DNA from: CAVOOW01 sp963697675
GTDB lineage: Bacteria; Actinomycetota; Actinomycetes; JACCUZ01
DNA length: 64,000 nucleotides
NCBI GenBank assembly: GCA_963697675.1
Contig: CAVOOW010000001.1
Location: forward strand, 186,001-250,000
Direction: 5' to 3'
Notes under the pieces: generated by a model
What the model saw: only the letters and a program-made list of their open reading frames with translations
What the model was told of the DNA's origin: nothing
Databases searched by the model: none
Translations under genes and position numbers: made by a program
Shown: in pieces, positions 54,896 to 63,392 of the stretch
Layout of the letters: the number at the start of each line of letters is the position of its first letter
How positions within the stretch are numbered: the stretch's first letter is position 1

Positions 54896-55279
54896 GCTCT
54901 GGCTTCCGCCTTCGAGCTCCTGCATGAGCCTGTAGTAGACCCGCGCGCTGACGCCGATCTCGGGCCGCCGCGAGGAGACGATGGCTCGTCCCTCGTCGAA
55001 GACCAGCTCCGGGTTGGGCACGGAGTTGACGACGGTCAGCTCGCTCGGCAGGTTGCGCGAGCCGAAGTCCACCGTGAAGTCGGGCGGGATGATGAACGAC
55101 GACGAGCCGACCGGCGAGCTGTTGTCGCTGAACCCAACGAACCAGGACACCGTCACCAGGTAGCGCGGTGCGCCCGGCAGAACGATGGCGCCGAGCTCCT
55201 CCAGGTCGCCGAGCTCGATGTGCTGCTGGAGCTGCCGGAGCGCCCTCGGGTCGGTCGGGACGTTCGGTGCCTTCTCGTG
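54860..55279 (-). CDS. hypothetical protein with disrupted 5' end
   Basis: A protein-like frame runs KAPNVPTDPRALRQLQQHIELGDLEELGAIVLPGAPRYLV, then SWFVGFSDNSSPVGSSSFIIPPDFTVDF and ELTVVNSVPNPELVFDEGRAIVSS, to a stop at 54860. There is no start codon between the upstream TGA (55280-55282) and the first GTG at 55156, yet good coding sequence lies before it. The 5' end is therefore broken by an indel near 55280 or lies in another frame. The 3' end overlaps the zinc-ribbon gene. Confidence 0.55.
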   Translation of the reverse strand, partial: HEKAPNVPTDPRALRQLQQHIELGDLEELGAIVLPGAPRYLVTVSWFVGFSDNSSPVGSSSFIIPPDFTVDFGSRNLPSELTVVNSVPNPELVFDEGRAIVSSRRPEIGVSARVYYRLMQELEGGSQSSADPTDGGRCG

Positions 55280-55398
55280 TCAGGTAAGGAGGGGACCTGG
55301 TGGGCGCAGATACCAACCCCGGGCTGGGCGAACACTCGGATTTCGTCCGTTCGGCACGCAAGACGTGCGGTCCGCGAACCCGGCCTGCGCTACGGTAG

Positions 55399-55414
55399 GT
55401 TACTCGTCAGTAAC
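55399..55414. promoter_or_regulatory. palindromic operator before the alpha/beta hydrolase
   Basis: GTTACT and AGTAAC are perfect arms around CGTC, 15 bp before the ATG and just upstream of GGAGG. The TTACTnnnnAGTAA pattern is seen in TetR-family operators for acyl-CoA regulation. The repressor gene is not next to it. Confidence 0.6.
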
Positions 55415-55429
55415 TTACGGAGGTGCCCG

Positions 55430-56299
55430 ATGTCAGACGCGCTCCCCAGCGTGGCCGCGACACTCAACGGAAGCGACCTCCACTACGTCGACGCGGGTCA
55501 GGGCCCGGCGGTCGCGCTCATCCACGGCCTGCTCGGCTCGCACCGCAACTGGGACCACCTGGTCGACGCCCTCGCCGTCGAGCGCCGCGTCATCGCACCG
55601 GATCTGCTCGGCCACGGCGCCTCGGCAAAGCCGATGGGCGACTATTCACTGAGCGCCCACGCCGCGATGCTGCGCGACCTGTTCGACCACCTCGGCATCT
55701 CCTCCGCGACGATCGTCGGGCACTCGCTCGGCGGCGGGATCGCGCTGCAGTTCGCCTACCTGTTCCCCGACCGGGTCGACCAGCTCGTCCTGGTGAGCAG
55801 CGGTGGCCTCGGTCGCGAGCTCAGCCCGTTGCTCCGCGCCGCGTCGTTGCCGGGCGCCGAGTGGGTCGTGCCGGTCCTGGCGTCCCGCTGGGTCCGCGAA
55901 CGCGGCGAGGCGCTCGGCCGTGGTTTGGCGCGGGTCGGTATCCGTGCGCGACCGGATGTGACGGAGGCGTGGCGTGGGCTCTCCTCGCTCAACGACAAGG
56001 AGACCCGGCGGGCGTTCTTCGCCACGACCCGTGCGGTGATCGACCCCGGCGGTCAGACGGTGAACGCCAGCCCACGTCTCCATCTGGCGGCGACAGTCCC
56101 CACCCTGCTCGTCTGGGGAGCGCGAGACCGGATGATCCCGTCCTGGCACGCCGTCATGGCCCAGCAGGCGATCGAGGGCAGCCGGGTCGAGGTCTTCGAA
56201 CGAGCGGGGCACTTCCCCCACCTGGACGACCCGGAGCGGTTCGCCCGGCTGCTCAGCGAGTTCATCGCCGGCGGGGCCGGGCGAGACGGGCCTACGTGA
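55430..56299 (+). CDS. alpha/beta hydrolase
   Basis: The 289-residue protein has the oxyanion motif ALIHGLLGSHRNWDHL, the nucleophile elbow IVGHSLGGGIALQFA, the acid in LVWGARDRMIPSWHAV and the His of ERAGHFPHLDDP. It resembles esterase/peroxidase-like hydrolases. It overlaps the sigma-factor gene by 8 bp at its 3' end in convergent orientation. A TetR-type palindrome lies in its promoter. Confidence 0.92.
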   Translation: MSDALPSVAATLNGSDLHYVDAGQGPAVALIHGLLGSHRNWDHLVDALAVERRVIAPDLLGHGASAKPMGDYSLSAHAAMLRDLFDHLGISSATIVGHSLGGGIALQFAYLFPDRVDQLVLVSSGGLGRELSPLLRAASLPGAEWVVPVLASRWVRERGEALGRGLARVGIRARPDVTEAWRGLSSLNDKETRRAFFATTRAVIDPGGQTVNASPRLHLAATVPTLLVWGARDRMIPSWHAVMAQQAIEGSRVEVFERAGHFPHLDDPERFARLLSEFIAGGAGRDGPT

Positions 56300-57320
56300 G
56301 GTAGTCGCGCAGCGACTGCGAGCGGGCCGGGTGGCGCAGCTTCGACATCGTCTTGGACTCGATCTGGCGGATCCGCTCGCGCGTGACTCCGTAGACCGCA
56401 CTGATCTCTTCGAGGGTGCGCGGACGTCCGTCGCGCAGCCCGAATCGCAGCGCGATCACACCGGACTCACGCTCGGCGAGCGTGTCGAGGACCGAACGAA
56501 TCTGCTCCTGCATGAAGGAGTACGTGACGACGTCGTCCGCCACCGGGGCCTCGGTGTCCTCGATCAGGTCACCGAACTCGCTGCCGCCGTCCTCGCCGAG
56601 CGGTGTGTGCAGGGAGATCGGCTCACGGCCGAAGGTCTGCACCTCCTCGAGCTTCTCGACGGTCATGTCGAGGTCCTTCGCGAGCTCTGCGGGAGTCGGC
56701 GCCCGGCCGAGGTCGATGCTGAGCGTCCGCTGGGCGCGGGAGACCTTGTTGATGACCTCGACCATGTGGACGGGCACGCGGATCGTGCGGGACTGGTCGG
56801 CCATCGCCCGGGTGATGGCCTGCTTGATCCACCACGTCGCGTAGGTCGAGAACTTGAAGCCCTTGGTGTAGTCGAACTTCTCGACCGCACGGATCAGCCC
56901 CAGGTTGCCCTCCTGGATCAGGTCGAGGAACGGCATGCCGCGGCCCGTGTGGCGCTTCGCGAGCGACACGACCAGGCGCAGGTTGGCCTCGAGCAGGTGC
57001 TGCTTGGCCCGCTGGCCGTCCTCGGCGATCCAGGCCAGCTCCTTCTTGAGCTTGGGCGCGATCTTCGCCCCGGAGTCGAGCTTGTGCTGGGCGAACAGGC
57101 CGGCCTCGATGCGCTTGGCGATCGTGACTTCCTCGATCGCCTTCAGCAGCGACACCCGACCGATCAGCTTCAGATAGTCCTTGACCGGGTCAGCGGTCGC
57201 GCCAGCGGTCGAGATCTGAGCGGGGGGACCGTCGTCCTCATCGCCGCCGAGGGCCCAGCTGGCAGCCTCGTCGTCCGCTTGCTTGTCGACGGGTGGGGTG
57301 GCGGTCGCCGGCTGGGACAT
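56292..57320 (-). CDS. principal-type RNA polymerase sigma factor (SigA/SigB group)
   Basis: The 342-residue protein starts at ATG 57320 behind AGGAGG. It has region 1.2 (ADPVKDYLKLIGRVSLLKAIEEVTIAKRIEAGLF), region 2 (ANLRLVVSLAKRHTGRGMPFLDLIQEGNLGLIRAVEKFDYTKGFKFSTYATWWIKQAITRA), region 3 and region 4 (RFGLRDGRPRTLEEISAVYGVTRERIRQIESKTMSKLRHP). The N-terminal acidic part is short, so it is the SigB or HrdB-like second principal factor rather than a full-length SigA with region 1.1. An in-frame start at 57356 adds 12 unlikely residues. Confidence 0.9.
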   Translation of the reverse strand: MSQPATATPPVDKQADDEAASWALGGDEDDGPPAQISTAGATADPVKDYLKLIGRVSLLKAIEEVTIAKRIEAGLFAQHKLDSGAKIAPKLKKELAWIAEDGQRAKQHLLEANLRLVVSLAKRHTGRGMPFLDLIQEGNLGLIRAVEKFDYTKGFKFSTYATWWIKQAITRAMADQSRTIRVPVHMVEVINKVSRAQRTLSIDLGRAPTPAELAKDLDMTVEKLEEVQTFGREPISLHTPLGEDGGSEFGDLIEDTEAPVADDVVTYSFMQEQIRSVLDTLAERESGVIALRFGLRDGRPRTLEEISAVYGVTRERIRQIESKTMSKLRHPARSQSLRDYLT

Positions 57321-57571
57321 GGTCCTCCTGTTGTGGTGCGCCATGCGGGGCGGCACGGATTCCTGGCACGCGGGCGTTTCGGGCGGCTTGCGGCCTAGAG
57401 ACCAGAGTATGCGCCCAAATGCCCGGCACCAGCCACACGCCTGGGCCCGCCCTGCGTGAAGTGTCTCACCCCGACGGGTGTACGGGCCACTTCAGCGCCG
57501 TCCGCCGCGCCAGCAGGCGACGTCCAGCGGCCCACAAGGGGAGAGCCGCGCGCCGCTCGTACGCCGTGAAT

Positions 57572-57997
57572 TCAGCTGAACGGCGGCTCGTCGGTGAGGT
57601 GGACGGCCGCCTCTTCCGCGCTCGCGCCGCCGCCGTCCTGCCCCACGTCACGGGCGAACACGTTGGTCTCCTCGTCGTCGTGAGCCCCTTCGTCGGGGGC
57701 GACCAGGCGCCCTGAGCGGGGTTCCCACTCGCGGTCGTCATCGGAGGGAGAGTCCTCGTCCGTCCACGGCGCGTCGGCGCTGACGTCGGGCTCCTCCTCG
57801 GCGAGCAGCTGGTCGAGACTCTCGCCGCGCCGCTCCTCGTCCACTGTCGTGCCGTACCGGTTGACGCCCCGATAGCCCTCGCCGGCGTCGATGCCCGTGT
57901 CGAGCACGTCACCACGCAGGTCGTCGGACTCGAGGCTGTCCGAGGGGTCCAGCACCCCGTCGTCCTCGGCCAGGCCGTCCAGATCCTGTTCGCTCAT
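57572..57997 (-). CDS. DUF5709 family protein
   Basis: The 141-residue acidic protein starts MSEQDLDGLAEDDGVLDPSDSLESDDL and has GEGYRGVNRYGTTVDEERRGESLDQLLAEEEPD, the DUF5709 signature. It is highly charged and probably disordered, and its role is unknown. It lies 251 bp upstream of the sigma gene in the same orientation. The space 57321-57571 shows no gene. Confidence 0.85.
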   Translation of the reverse strand: MSEQDLDGLAEDDGVLDPSDSLESDDLRGDVLDTGIDAGEGYRGVNRYGTTVDEERRGESLDQLLAEEEPDVSADAPWTDEDSPSDDDREWEPRSGRLVAPDEGAHDDEETNVFARDVGQDGGGASAEEAAVHLTDEPPFS

Positions 57998-58045
57998 CGG
58001 TCTGCGTCCTTCCGCTCACGTCCACCTTCGCACGTCACCGCGCCG

Positions 58046-58657
58046 TCACGAGCGGCGGAGTCGGCGCGCGACGACGATCCCGGCGAGCGCCGCGCCCAGC
58101 GAGCCGAGCACCTCGTCGAACAGCGTGTCCTCATAGGCAGTGTCGAGCTCCGTGCCGTGGCGGATGAAGGTGTACCACTCACCCAGCTCCCAGCCGATCG
58201 CCAGCAACGCACCGATGCCGGCGATCAGCAGGCCGAGCACCCAGGCGGGCCGGACACCCGGGCGCAACAGCAGGCCGATGCCGGCGCACAGCAGGAACCA
58301 GTTTGCGAAGTGGTTGAGGTCATCCCACCAGCCCACCGTGTCGTAGAGGTTCAGCGTGTTGCCGGTCACGTCGATCAGGAACGGCGCCATGATCAACGCG
58401 AACGCGGTCCACGGCCACGACACCTCGCGCAGGTCGGCCGCCGTCCGATAGCGCGCGTGGAGCGCCCAGACGGCGGGCACGAAGAGCATCATCAGCGGGT
58501 ACGCGACCAGTCGGGCACCGAACCCTTTTCCCTCGAACTGCTCCAGACCTGAGCTGAACGTCGCCACGACGAGCTGCCCGACGGTTGCCACGAACACCGC
58601 GATCGCGATGCGGCGCGGCCACGGCGACGTCGGAGCCGTGCCGGTGCCGGTCTCCAT
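58046..58657 (-). CDS. DUF2238-like (YjdF) inner-membrane protein
   Basis: The 203-residue protein starts METGTGTAPTSPWPRR and has six hydrophobic helices. The pattern GWWDDLNHFANWFLLCAGIGLLL and WELGEWYTFIRHGTELDTAYEDTLFDEVLGSLGAALAGIVV resembles DUF2238 membrane proteins. Function is not known. It is divergent from the LLM oxidoreductase, only 9 bp away. Confidence 0.72.
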   Translation of the reverse strand: METGTGTAPTSPWPRRIAIAVFVATVGQLVVATFSSGLEQFEGKGFGARLVAYPLMMLFVPAVWALHARYRTAADLREVSWPWTAFALIMAPFLIDVTGNTLNLYDTVGWWDDLNHFANWFLLCAGIGLLLRPGVRPAWVLGLLIAGIGALLAIGWELGEWYTFIRHGTELDTAYEDTLFDEVLGSLGAALAGIVVARRLRRS

Positions 58658-58666
58658 GCACCCATC

Positions 58667-59554
58667 ATGATCGATAGCGTTTACCCCGTGCGCCTCGGAG
58701 CTGTCTTCCCGCAGACCGAGATCGGCGACGACCCGGCAGCGATCCGCGACTGGGCGCAGGCGGTCGAGGGCCTCGGCTATCGGCACGTGCTGGCCTATGA
58801 CCACGTGCTCGGCGCCGGAGTGGACACCCGACCGGGCTGGGCCGGTTACACGAGCGAGGAGGCCTTCCACGAGATCTTCGTCCTGTTCGGCTTTCTCGCG
58901 GCGGTGACCAGCACGGTCGAGCTGGTCAGTGGAGTGCTCGTCCTGCCGCAGCGGCAGACCGCCCTGGTGGCCAAGCAGGCCGCAGAGATCGACGTGCTCA
59001 GCGGTGGCCGCCTGCGACTGGGCGTGGGCGTCGGTTGGAACCGGGTGGAGTACGAGGCCCTTGGCGAGTCGTTCACCAACCGGGGTGCGCGCATCGAGGA
59101 ACAGGTCGCCCTGCTGCGTCGGCTGTGGGCCGATCCGCTCATCACGTACTCAGGTCGGTGGCACCACGTCGACAACGCCGGCATCAAGCCGCGCCCGGTG
59201 CGTGGCACCATCCCGATCTGGTTCGGGGGGAACGCGGAAGCCGCGCTCCGTCGCACCGGCCAGGTCGGCGACGGGTGGTTCCCCCAACGTGCGCCCGACG
59301 ATGTGGCGCGCGACATGCTCGAGCGGGTGCGGGCCTACGCGCGAGAGGCCGGCCGCGATCCTGCGCAGATCGGTTTCGAGCCCAGGCTGTCGCTGGCGCA
59401 GGTGCCGGAAGCTGAGTGGGCAGACTTCGCCGCCGGCTGGCAGGAGCTCGGTGCGACGCACTTGTGCGTGAACACGATGGGGCTCGGACTCGCCTCCCCC
59501 GACGACCACGTCGCGGCGCTTCGCCACGCGCTGACGGTCCTCGCGCGGACTTAG
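58667..59554 (+). CDS. LLM class F420-dependent oxidoreductase
   Basis: The 295-residue luciferase-like monooxygenase-family protein shows RLGAVFPQTEIGDDPAAIRDWAQAVEGLGYRHVLAYDHV and GGRLRLGVGVGWNRVEYEALG, with IPIWFGGNAEAALRRTGQVGDGWFP at the cofactor end. This pattern belongs to F420-type LLM proteins. The ATG at 58667 is preferred; a GTG at 58688 is in frame. The stop overlaps the TetR stop by 4 bp. Confidence 0.9.
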   Translation: MIDSVYPVRLGAVFPQTEIGDDPAAIRDWAQAVEGLGYRHVLAYDHVLGAGVDTRPGWAGYTSEEAFHEIFVLFGFLAAVTSTVELVSGVLVLPQRQTALVAKQAAEIDVLSGGRLRLGVGVGWNRVEYEALGESFTNRGARIEEQVALLRRLWADPLITYSGRWHHVDNAGIKPRPVRGTIPIWFGGNAEAALRRTGQVGDGWFPQRAPDDVARDMLERVRAYAREAGRDPAQIGFEPRLSLAQVPEAEWADFAAGWQELGATHLCVNTMGLGLASPDDHVAALRHALTVLART

Positions 59555-60150
59555 CGCCGGCCACGTCGGGCGAGCACGCCCGCCACGAGGACGTCGATGA
59601 GCGTCTCGAACGACTCGTCGACGTCCTGGGGCAGGCCGAACCCGCCGCTGGCCTCGAGCGAAACGAACCCGTGCAGCCCGCTGCGAAGGGTCCGGATGAG
59701 CGGCACGACATCGTCCTGCGGCAGCCCCAGCCCCGTCAGCACGGCAGCGAGGTCGACGACGAGCGCCTCGAAGGCGGCGGACAGCTCCGCGTCCTGACCT
59801 CGGCCAGGGGACGTGTGCAGGGTCGCGTAGAGCCCCGGATGCGCATGCGCGAACGCGCGATAGGCATGCGCGACCCTGCGCAGCGCCGCCTCTCCCCCGC
59901 CGCCGACGCTGCCGCCCCGTACGTCGGCGATGGCGTCACGAACGTCGGCGCCGAGCCGGGCGCTGGCGTCGAGAGCGAGCTCACGGTGCAGCGCCGCGAG
60001 GCTGTCGACGTGGCTGTAGAGCGACGGCGAGGCCACCCCGAGAGCAGCCGCCACCCTGGCCAGCGTCACACTCGCCAGGCCCTCGGCGTCGGCCAGTGCG
60101 GCGGCCGCGTCGATCACCTGGCGGCGGTCGAGCCCGACCTTGCGGGCCAT
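59551..60150 (-). CDS. TetR/AcrR family regulator
   Basis: The 199-residue protein starts at ATG 60150 (MARKVGLDRRQVIDAAAALADAEGLASVTLARVAAALGVASPSLYSHVDSL). The C-terminal part (LTGLGLPQDDVVPLIRTLRSGLHGFVSLEASGGFGLPQ) belongs to the WHG-type TetR group. Its start codon overlaps the stop of the SRPBCC gene (ATGA), so both are read from the promoter near 60610. That promoter has two palindromes, so autoregulation is likely. Confidence 0.92.
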   Translation of the reverse strand: MARKVGLDRRQVIDAAAALADAEGLASVTLARVAAALGVASPSLYSHVDSLAALHRELALDASARLGADVRDAIADVRGGSVGGGGEAALRRVAHAYRAFAHAHPGLYATLHTSPGRGQDAELSAAFEALVVDLAAVLTGLGLPQDDVVPLIRTLRSGLHGFVSLEASGGFGLPQDVDESFETLIDVLVAGVLARRGRR

Positions 60151-60600
60151 CAGCCCACGCTGTCGGCGTGCTCGCGCTCGGCGCGGGCCTTGAGCGCCGC
60201 GTTCATGAGGGCGAACCCGGCGGCGGTGCCCCGATCGAGGGTGCGGGCCATCAGCGGTACGAGAGCGCCGGTGAAGATCTCCCCGTGCACCAGGCGGGTG
60301 CCCGCACCTGCGGGGTGCAGCTCGAACCGGTGCCGGCCGTCGAAGATGCCGCGGACCCCCAGATGCCCCCACCACTCCAGGACCTGGCCGGTCACCACCT
60401 CGGTGAGAACGGGCTTGAGCGTGATCTGCCGTCCACCCGGAGGGGCCAACCGGACGTTCAACCGCTCGGCCCTGCTCGGGGACGCCGGCGACGCTCACCA
60501 GAAACGGGTTCCAGTCGCCGTAGTGGGCGAAGTCGGTGAGGACCGCCCAGACCTGCTCGGGACTGGCGTCGATCAGGACCTCGGTGTGCAGCTGCTTCAT
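60150..60600 (-). CDS. SRPBCC family protein (frameshifted)
   Basis: The first frame starts MKQLHTEVLIDASPEQVWAVLTDFAHYGDWNPFLVSVAG, and the second gives NVRLAPPGGRQITLKPVLTEVVTGQVLEWWG, GIFDGRHRFELHPAG and the C-terminal helix. They join near 60465-60473 if one C is removed. The SRPBCC/Polyketide_cyc fold binds hydrophobic ligands. Its stop overlaps the TetR start by the ATGA arrangement, forming a two-gene unit. Corrected length is about 149 residues. Confidence 0.85.
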
Positions 60601-60614
60601 GACAACCTCCAGGT

Positions 60615-60635
60615 GTGTCTAATGTCGTTAGACAC
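60615..60635. promoter_or_regulatory. TetR operator, perfect palindrome
   Basis: GTGTCTAA (60615-60622) and TTAGACAC (60628-60635) are perfect 8-bp arms with a 5-bp spacer (TGTCG). It lies 15 bp before the SRPBCC start. Confidence 0.78.
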
Positions 60636-60641
60636 GAGTAT

Positions 60642-60660
60642 GCCTAAGATGGTTAGACAC
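60642..60660. promoter_or_regulatory. TetR operator, second half-site
   Basis: CCTAA, spacer GATGG, TTAGACAC: the right arm is identical to the first site, and the left is shortened. The two sites are 26 bp apart, which would allow cooperative binding by the TetR dimer. Confidence 0.65.
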
Positions 60661-60753
60661 GTCAAGGACGGATTGGTGCCCTTGGTGCTCCGCAGCAATC
60701 GCGATGTCCGATCCCCGCTAGTCCTACGCGCAACGCTCGGCGAGACTCGAGCC

Positions 60754-61236
60754 ATGACATCGACAATTACTGCACTCGCCTTCCAGGTTCATGCGCTCCC
60801 CGCCGAGGTGCTGGACGCCGTACGCATCTCGGGCTTGGACGTCTCGGGCCACCCGATCGAGCGGATGATCACCAGCGGCGGCGAACCGCTGCGCTGCTGC
60901 CTGCGCAATGCCGGGGCAGGAGAGCAGGCCATCCTGTTCGGCTACGAGCCGCCCATCCCCGCGAGCCCCTATCGGGAGATCGGTGCGGTCTTCGCCCACG
61001 CGCAGCCGTGTGGTGGACCCGCTCGCGTCGACGGCTATCCCGCGGAGTGGCGCGGCAGGCCACAGGTCCTGCGCGCCTATGACGAGCGCGGCTGGATCCA
61101 CCCCTCTACCCGGCTGCACGACGGGACCAACCCGGAAGCGGTGATCAGCGAGATGTTCGCCGACCCCGAGGTTGCGCAGATCCACAGTCGCAACCTGGAG
61201 TACGGCTGCTACATGTTCTCCCTGTCGCGCCGCTAG
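60754..61236 (+). CDS. DUF1203 family protein
   Basis: The 160-residue protein from ATG 60754 has MTSTITALAFQVHALPAEVLDAVRISGLDVSG and CCLRNAGAGEQAILFGYEPPIPASPYREIGAVFAHAQPCGGP, the DUF1203 pattern. It ends NLEYGCYMFSLSRR. The family function is unknown, with a fold linked to small ligand binding. It is divergent from the SRPBCC-TetR unit. Confidence 0.87.
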   Translation: MTSTITALAFQVHALPAEVLDAVRISGLDVSGHPIERMITSGGEPLRCCLRNAGAGEQAILFGYEPPIPASPYREIGAVFAHAQPCGGPARVDGYPAEWRGRPQVLRAYDERGWIHPSTRLHDGTNPEAVISEMFADPEVAQIHSRNLEYGCYMFSLSRR

Positions 61237-61240
61237 CAGT

Positions 61241-61313
61241 TGACCACGTTTGGTAGGCGAGGCGTCGGGCGGTTCAGTAGGCCTGCACGCCTGCTGAGGC
61301 GACTGTCCGCCTA
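61241..61313. repeat. double-hairpin repeat, copy 2
   Basis: CAGTAGGC, loop CTGCAC, GCCTGCTG, then directly AGGCG, loop ACTGTC, CGCCT. The two stems and loop lengths match copy 1 at 32901-32970, and upstream TGACCA-GTTTGG is shared. It ends at the stop codon of the leftward GNAT gene. Confidence 0.72.
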
Positions 61314-61775
61314 TGCCAGTGGTCGCGTCATCCAGCGGTGCGGCAGACCCGCGTCGTCGAACTCGGGTCCGTGCGCGGCATAGCCGAGCCGCTCGTAGAA
61401 ACCGATCGCCTGCGTCTGGGCGGACAGGGCAACCACCGTCAGGCCGCGCTCCGCCGCGCGCCGCTCGATGGCCGCGACCAGGGCGAGCCCCAGACCGGTG
61501 CCACGGGCCGCACCCAGCACGGCCAGCCGTCCGAGGTGGCCGACCGGAGTGGCTGCATCCGGGGCACCTTCGAAGCCGGGTGGCTCGATCACCAAACGCC
61601 CGGCACCCACGGGAAGTCCCGCGTCGTCGTACGCCACGAAGTGGTCGGCGGTGGCATCCAGATCGTCGAGCTCGAGCTCGACCGGCACTCCTTGCTCGCC
61701 GACGAAGACCTCGGTCCGGATCGCGAACGCCGCCGCGACCTGATCGGGCTCGGTCGCGAGCCTCACCACGCTCAC
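61311..61775 (-). CDS. GNAT N-acetyltransferase
   Basis: The 154-residue protein has VVRLATEPDQVAAAFAIRTEVFVGEQGVPVELELDDLD, GRLAVLGAARGTGLGLALVAAIERRAAERGL and ALSAQTQAIGFYERLGYAAHGPEFDDAGLPHRWM. The last motif is typical of ElaA-like acyltransferases. It follows the rluD-like gene on the same strand by 16 bp and ends in the repeat element. Confidence 0.9.
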   Translation of the reverse strand: MSVVRLATEPDQVAAAFAIRTEVFVGEQGVPVELELDDLDATADHFVAYDDAGLPVGAGRLVIEPPGFEGAPDAATPVGHLGRLAVLGAARGTGLGLALVAAIERRAAERGLTVVALSAQTQAIGFYERLGYAAHGPEFDDAGLPHRWMTRPLA

Positions 61776-61791
61776 GAGGGTCTCACGCGGC

Positions 61792-62719
61792 TCACGAGGG
61801 GCGAAGAGCAGCCAGCGACTGCGCGAGGTCGTCGGGATACTCGCTGGTGAACAACACCCTCTCTCCGCTGCTCGGGTGTTCGAAGCCGAGGCGTACGGCG
61901 TGCAGCCACTGACGGGTCAGGCCAAGGCGCGCGGCGAGGGTGGGATCGGCGCCGTACGTGAGGTCGCCGACGCACGGGTGGCGTAGGGCGGCCATGTGCA
62001 CGCGGATCTGGTGCGTGCGGCCGGTCTCGAGCCGGATCTCGAGGAGGCTGGCCGCGCGGTGCGCCTCGAGGGTGTCGTAGTGCGTGATGCTCGGCTTGCC
62101 GTTGGCGACGACGGCCCACTTCCAGTCGCTGCTCGGATGACGGTCGATGGGCGCGTCGACGGTGCCGGTGAGCGGGTCGGGGTGGCCCTGGACCATCGCG
62201 TGATAGATCTTCTCGACCTCGCGGTCCTTGAACGCCCGCTTGAGCGAGGTGTAGGCGCGGTCCGACTTGGCGACGACCATCAGGCCGCTGGTGCCGACAT
62301 CGAGCCGGTGCACGATCCCCTGGCGCTCCGCAGAGCCGCTGGTGGAGACGCGGAAACCTGCTCCCGCCAGCCCGCCGAGCACGGTTGCCCCGGTCCAGCC
62401 GGGGCTCGGGTGCGCGGCGACGCCGACCGGCTTGTCGACCACGATGACGTCGTCGTCGTCATAGACGATCCGCATGCCCGGCACCGACTCGGCCACGACC
62501 TGCGGCGGGGCAGGTGGCGCCGGCAGGTCGACGTCCAGCCACGCTCCGGCGACGAACGCGATCGGACTTGATCGGGGCCGCACCGTCGAGCAGCACGGCG
62601 CCGGCAGCGACCAGGTCGGCGGCCTTCGTGCGGGAGAAGCCGAACAGGCGCGCCAGGGCGGCGTCGACGCGCTCGCCAGCAAGGCCGTCGGGAACAGGCA
62701 TGCTTCGGCGGTCGCTCAC
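61792..62719 (-). CDS. rluD-like: RluA-family pseudouridine synthase (frameshifted)
   Basis: The first frame gives the S4 domain (MSDRRSMPVPDGLAGERVDAALARLFGFSRTKAADLVAAGAVLLDG). The second gives AGAWLDVDLPAPPAPP, VYDDDDVIVVDKPVGVAAHP and the catalytic Asp in IVHRLDVGTSGLMVVAKSD, ending DDLAQSLAALRPS. One inserted base near 62550-62560 separates them; about 308 residues when corrected. RluD-type enzymes make pseudouridine in 23S rRNA. It lies downstream of lspA, as is usual in actinobacteria. GTG 62719 is the start. Confidence 0.9.
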
Positions 62720-62803
62720 TCCCCCCAGTATGCCGTCTGGCGGCGGACGTCCTGACCAGCCGCATGATCAAGAGGCGGTGCCGCAGGGGTGGGTCCCCGC
62801 GGA

Positions 62804-63392
62804 TCAGGGTGTGGGCGGGTGGTCCGTGGCGGTGTCGGCCTCGTGGGTGGCCTGTCGGGCTCTTCGGTGCGTGTCGGGCTTACGGGTGGCGCTGGGGTCT
62901 CGGGTGCCGTCGTGGCGGATCCCGCGCAGGGAGAGCAGCACCATCAGCGCTCCGCCGGTCATGATGCACGAGTCGGCCAGGTTGAACACCGGCCAGTGCG
63001 GCAGCTCGAGGAAGTCGATGACCCGGCCGCGGAACAGGCCGGGACTGCGGAAGACGCGGTCGGTGAGGTTGCCGAGGGCGCCGCCGAGCACGAGACCGAG
63101 GGCCACAGCCCACCAGGCGCTGCGCAGCACCCGGGCGACGCGCAAGATCGCCACGATGACCGCTGCGGCCACGAGGCTGAGCACGACCGTCAGGCCGGAC
63201 GCGGCGCCGAACGCGGCGCCCGAGTTGCGCACGAGCCGCAGCTTGAGGACCCCGTCGACCACGTCGACCGGGTCGGACGCGGACAACCGGTCGACCGCGA
63301 GGTGCTTGGTCGCGATGTCGAGCGTGAGCACCACGACGGCCACGACGAGTACGAGGGCCAGCCGGGGCCGCCCTGCGCCGTGGCTCGCTCAG
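62804..63392 (-). CDS. lspA: signal peptidase II (frameshifted)
   Basis: LspA cleaves lipoprotein signal peptides. The main frame shows LVLGGALGNLTDRVFRSPGLFRG and HWPVFNLADSCIM with the two catalytic Asp residues (in LTDR and LADS), plus LVRNSGAAFGAASG. The first transmembrane helix lies in the other frame (LALVLVVAVVVLTLDIATK). One extra A near 63369-63379 breaks the gene. A CTG start at 63392 would form a CTGA overlap with the preceding stop, with GAGGAG 5 nt upstream. Corrected length is about 195 residues. A truncated frame starts at 63343. Confidence 0.9.

Noticed and set aside
57357..57571. Possible small gene between the sigma factor and DUF5709 genes
   Set aside because: Short frames exist but none has a start with a ribosome-binding site or family-like sequence.
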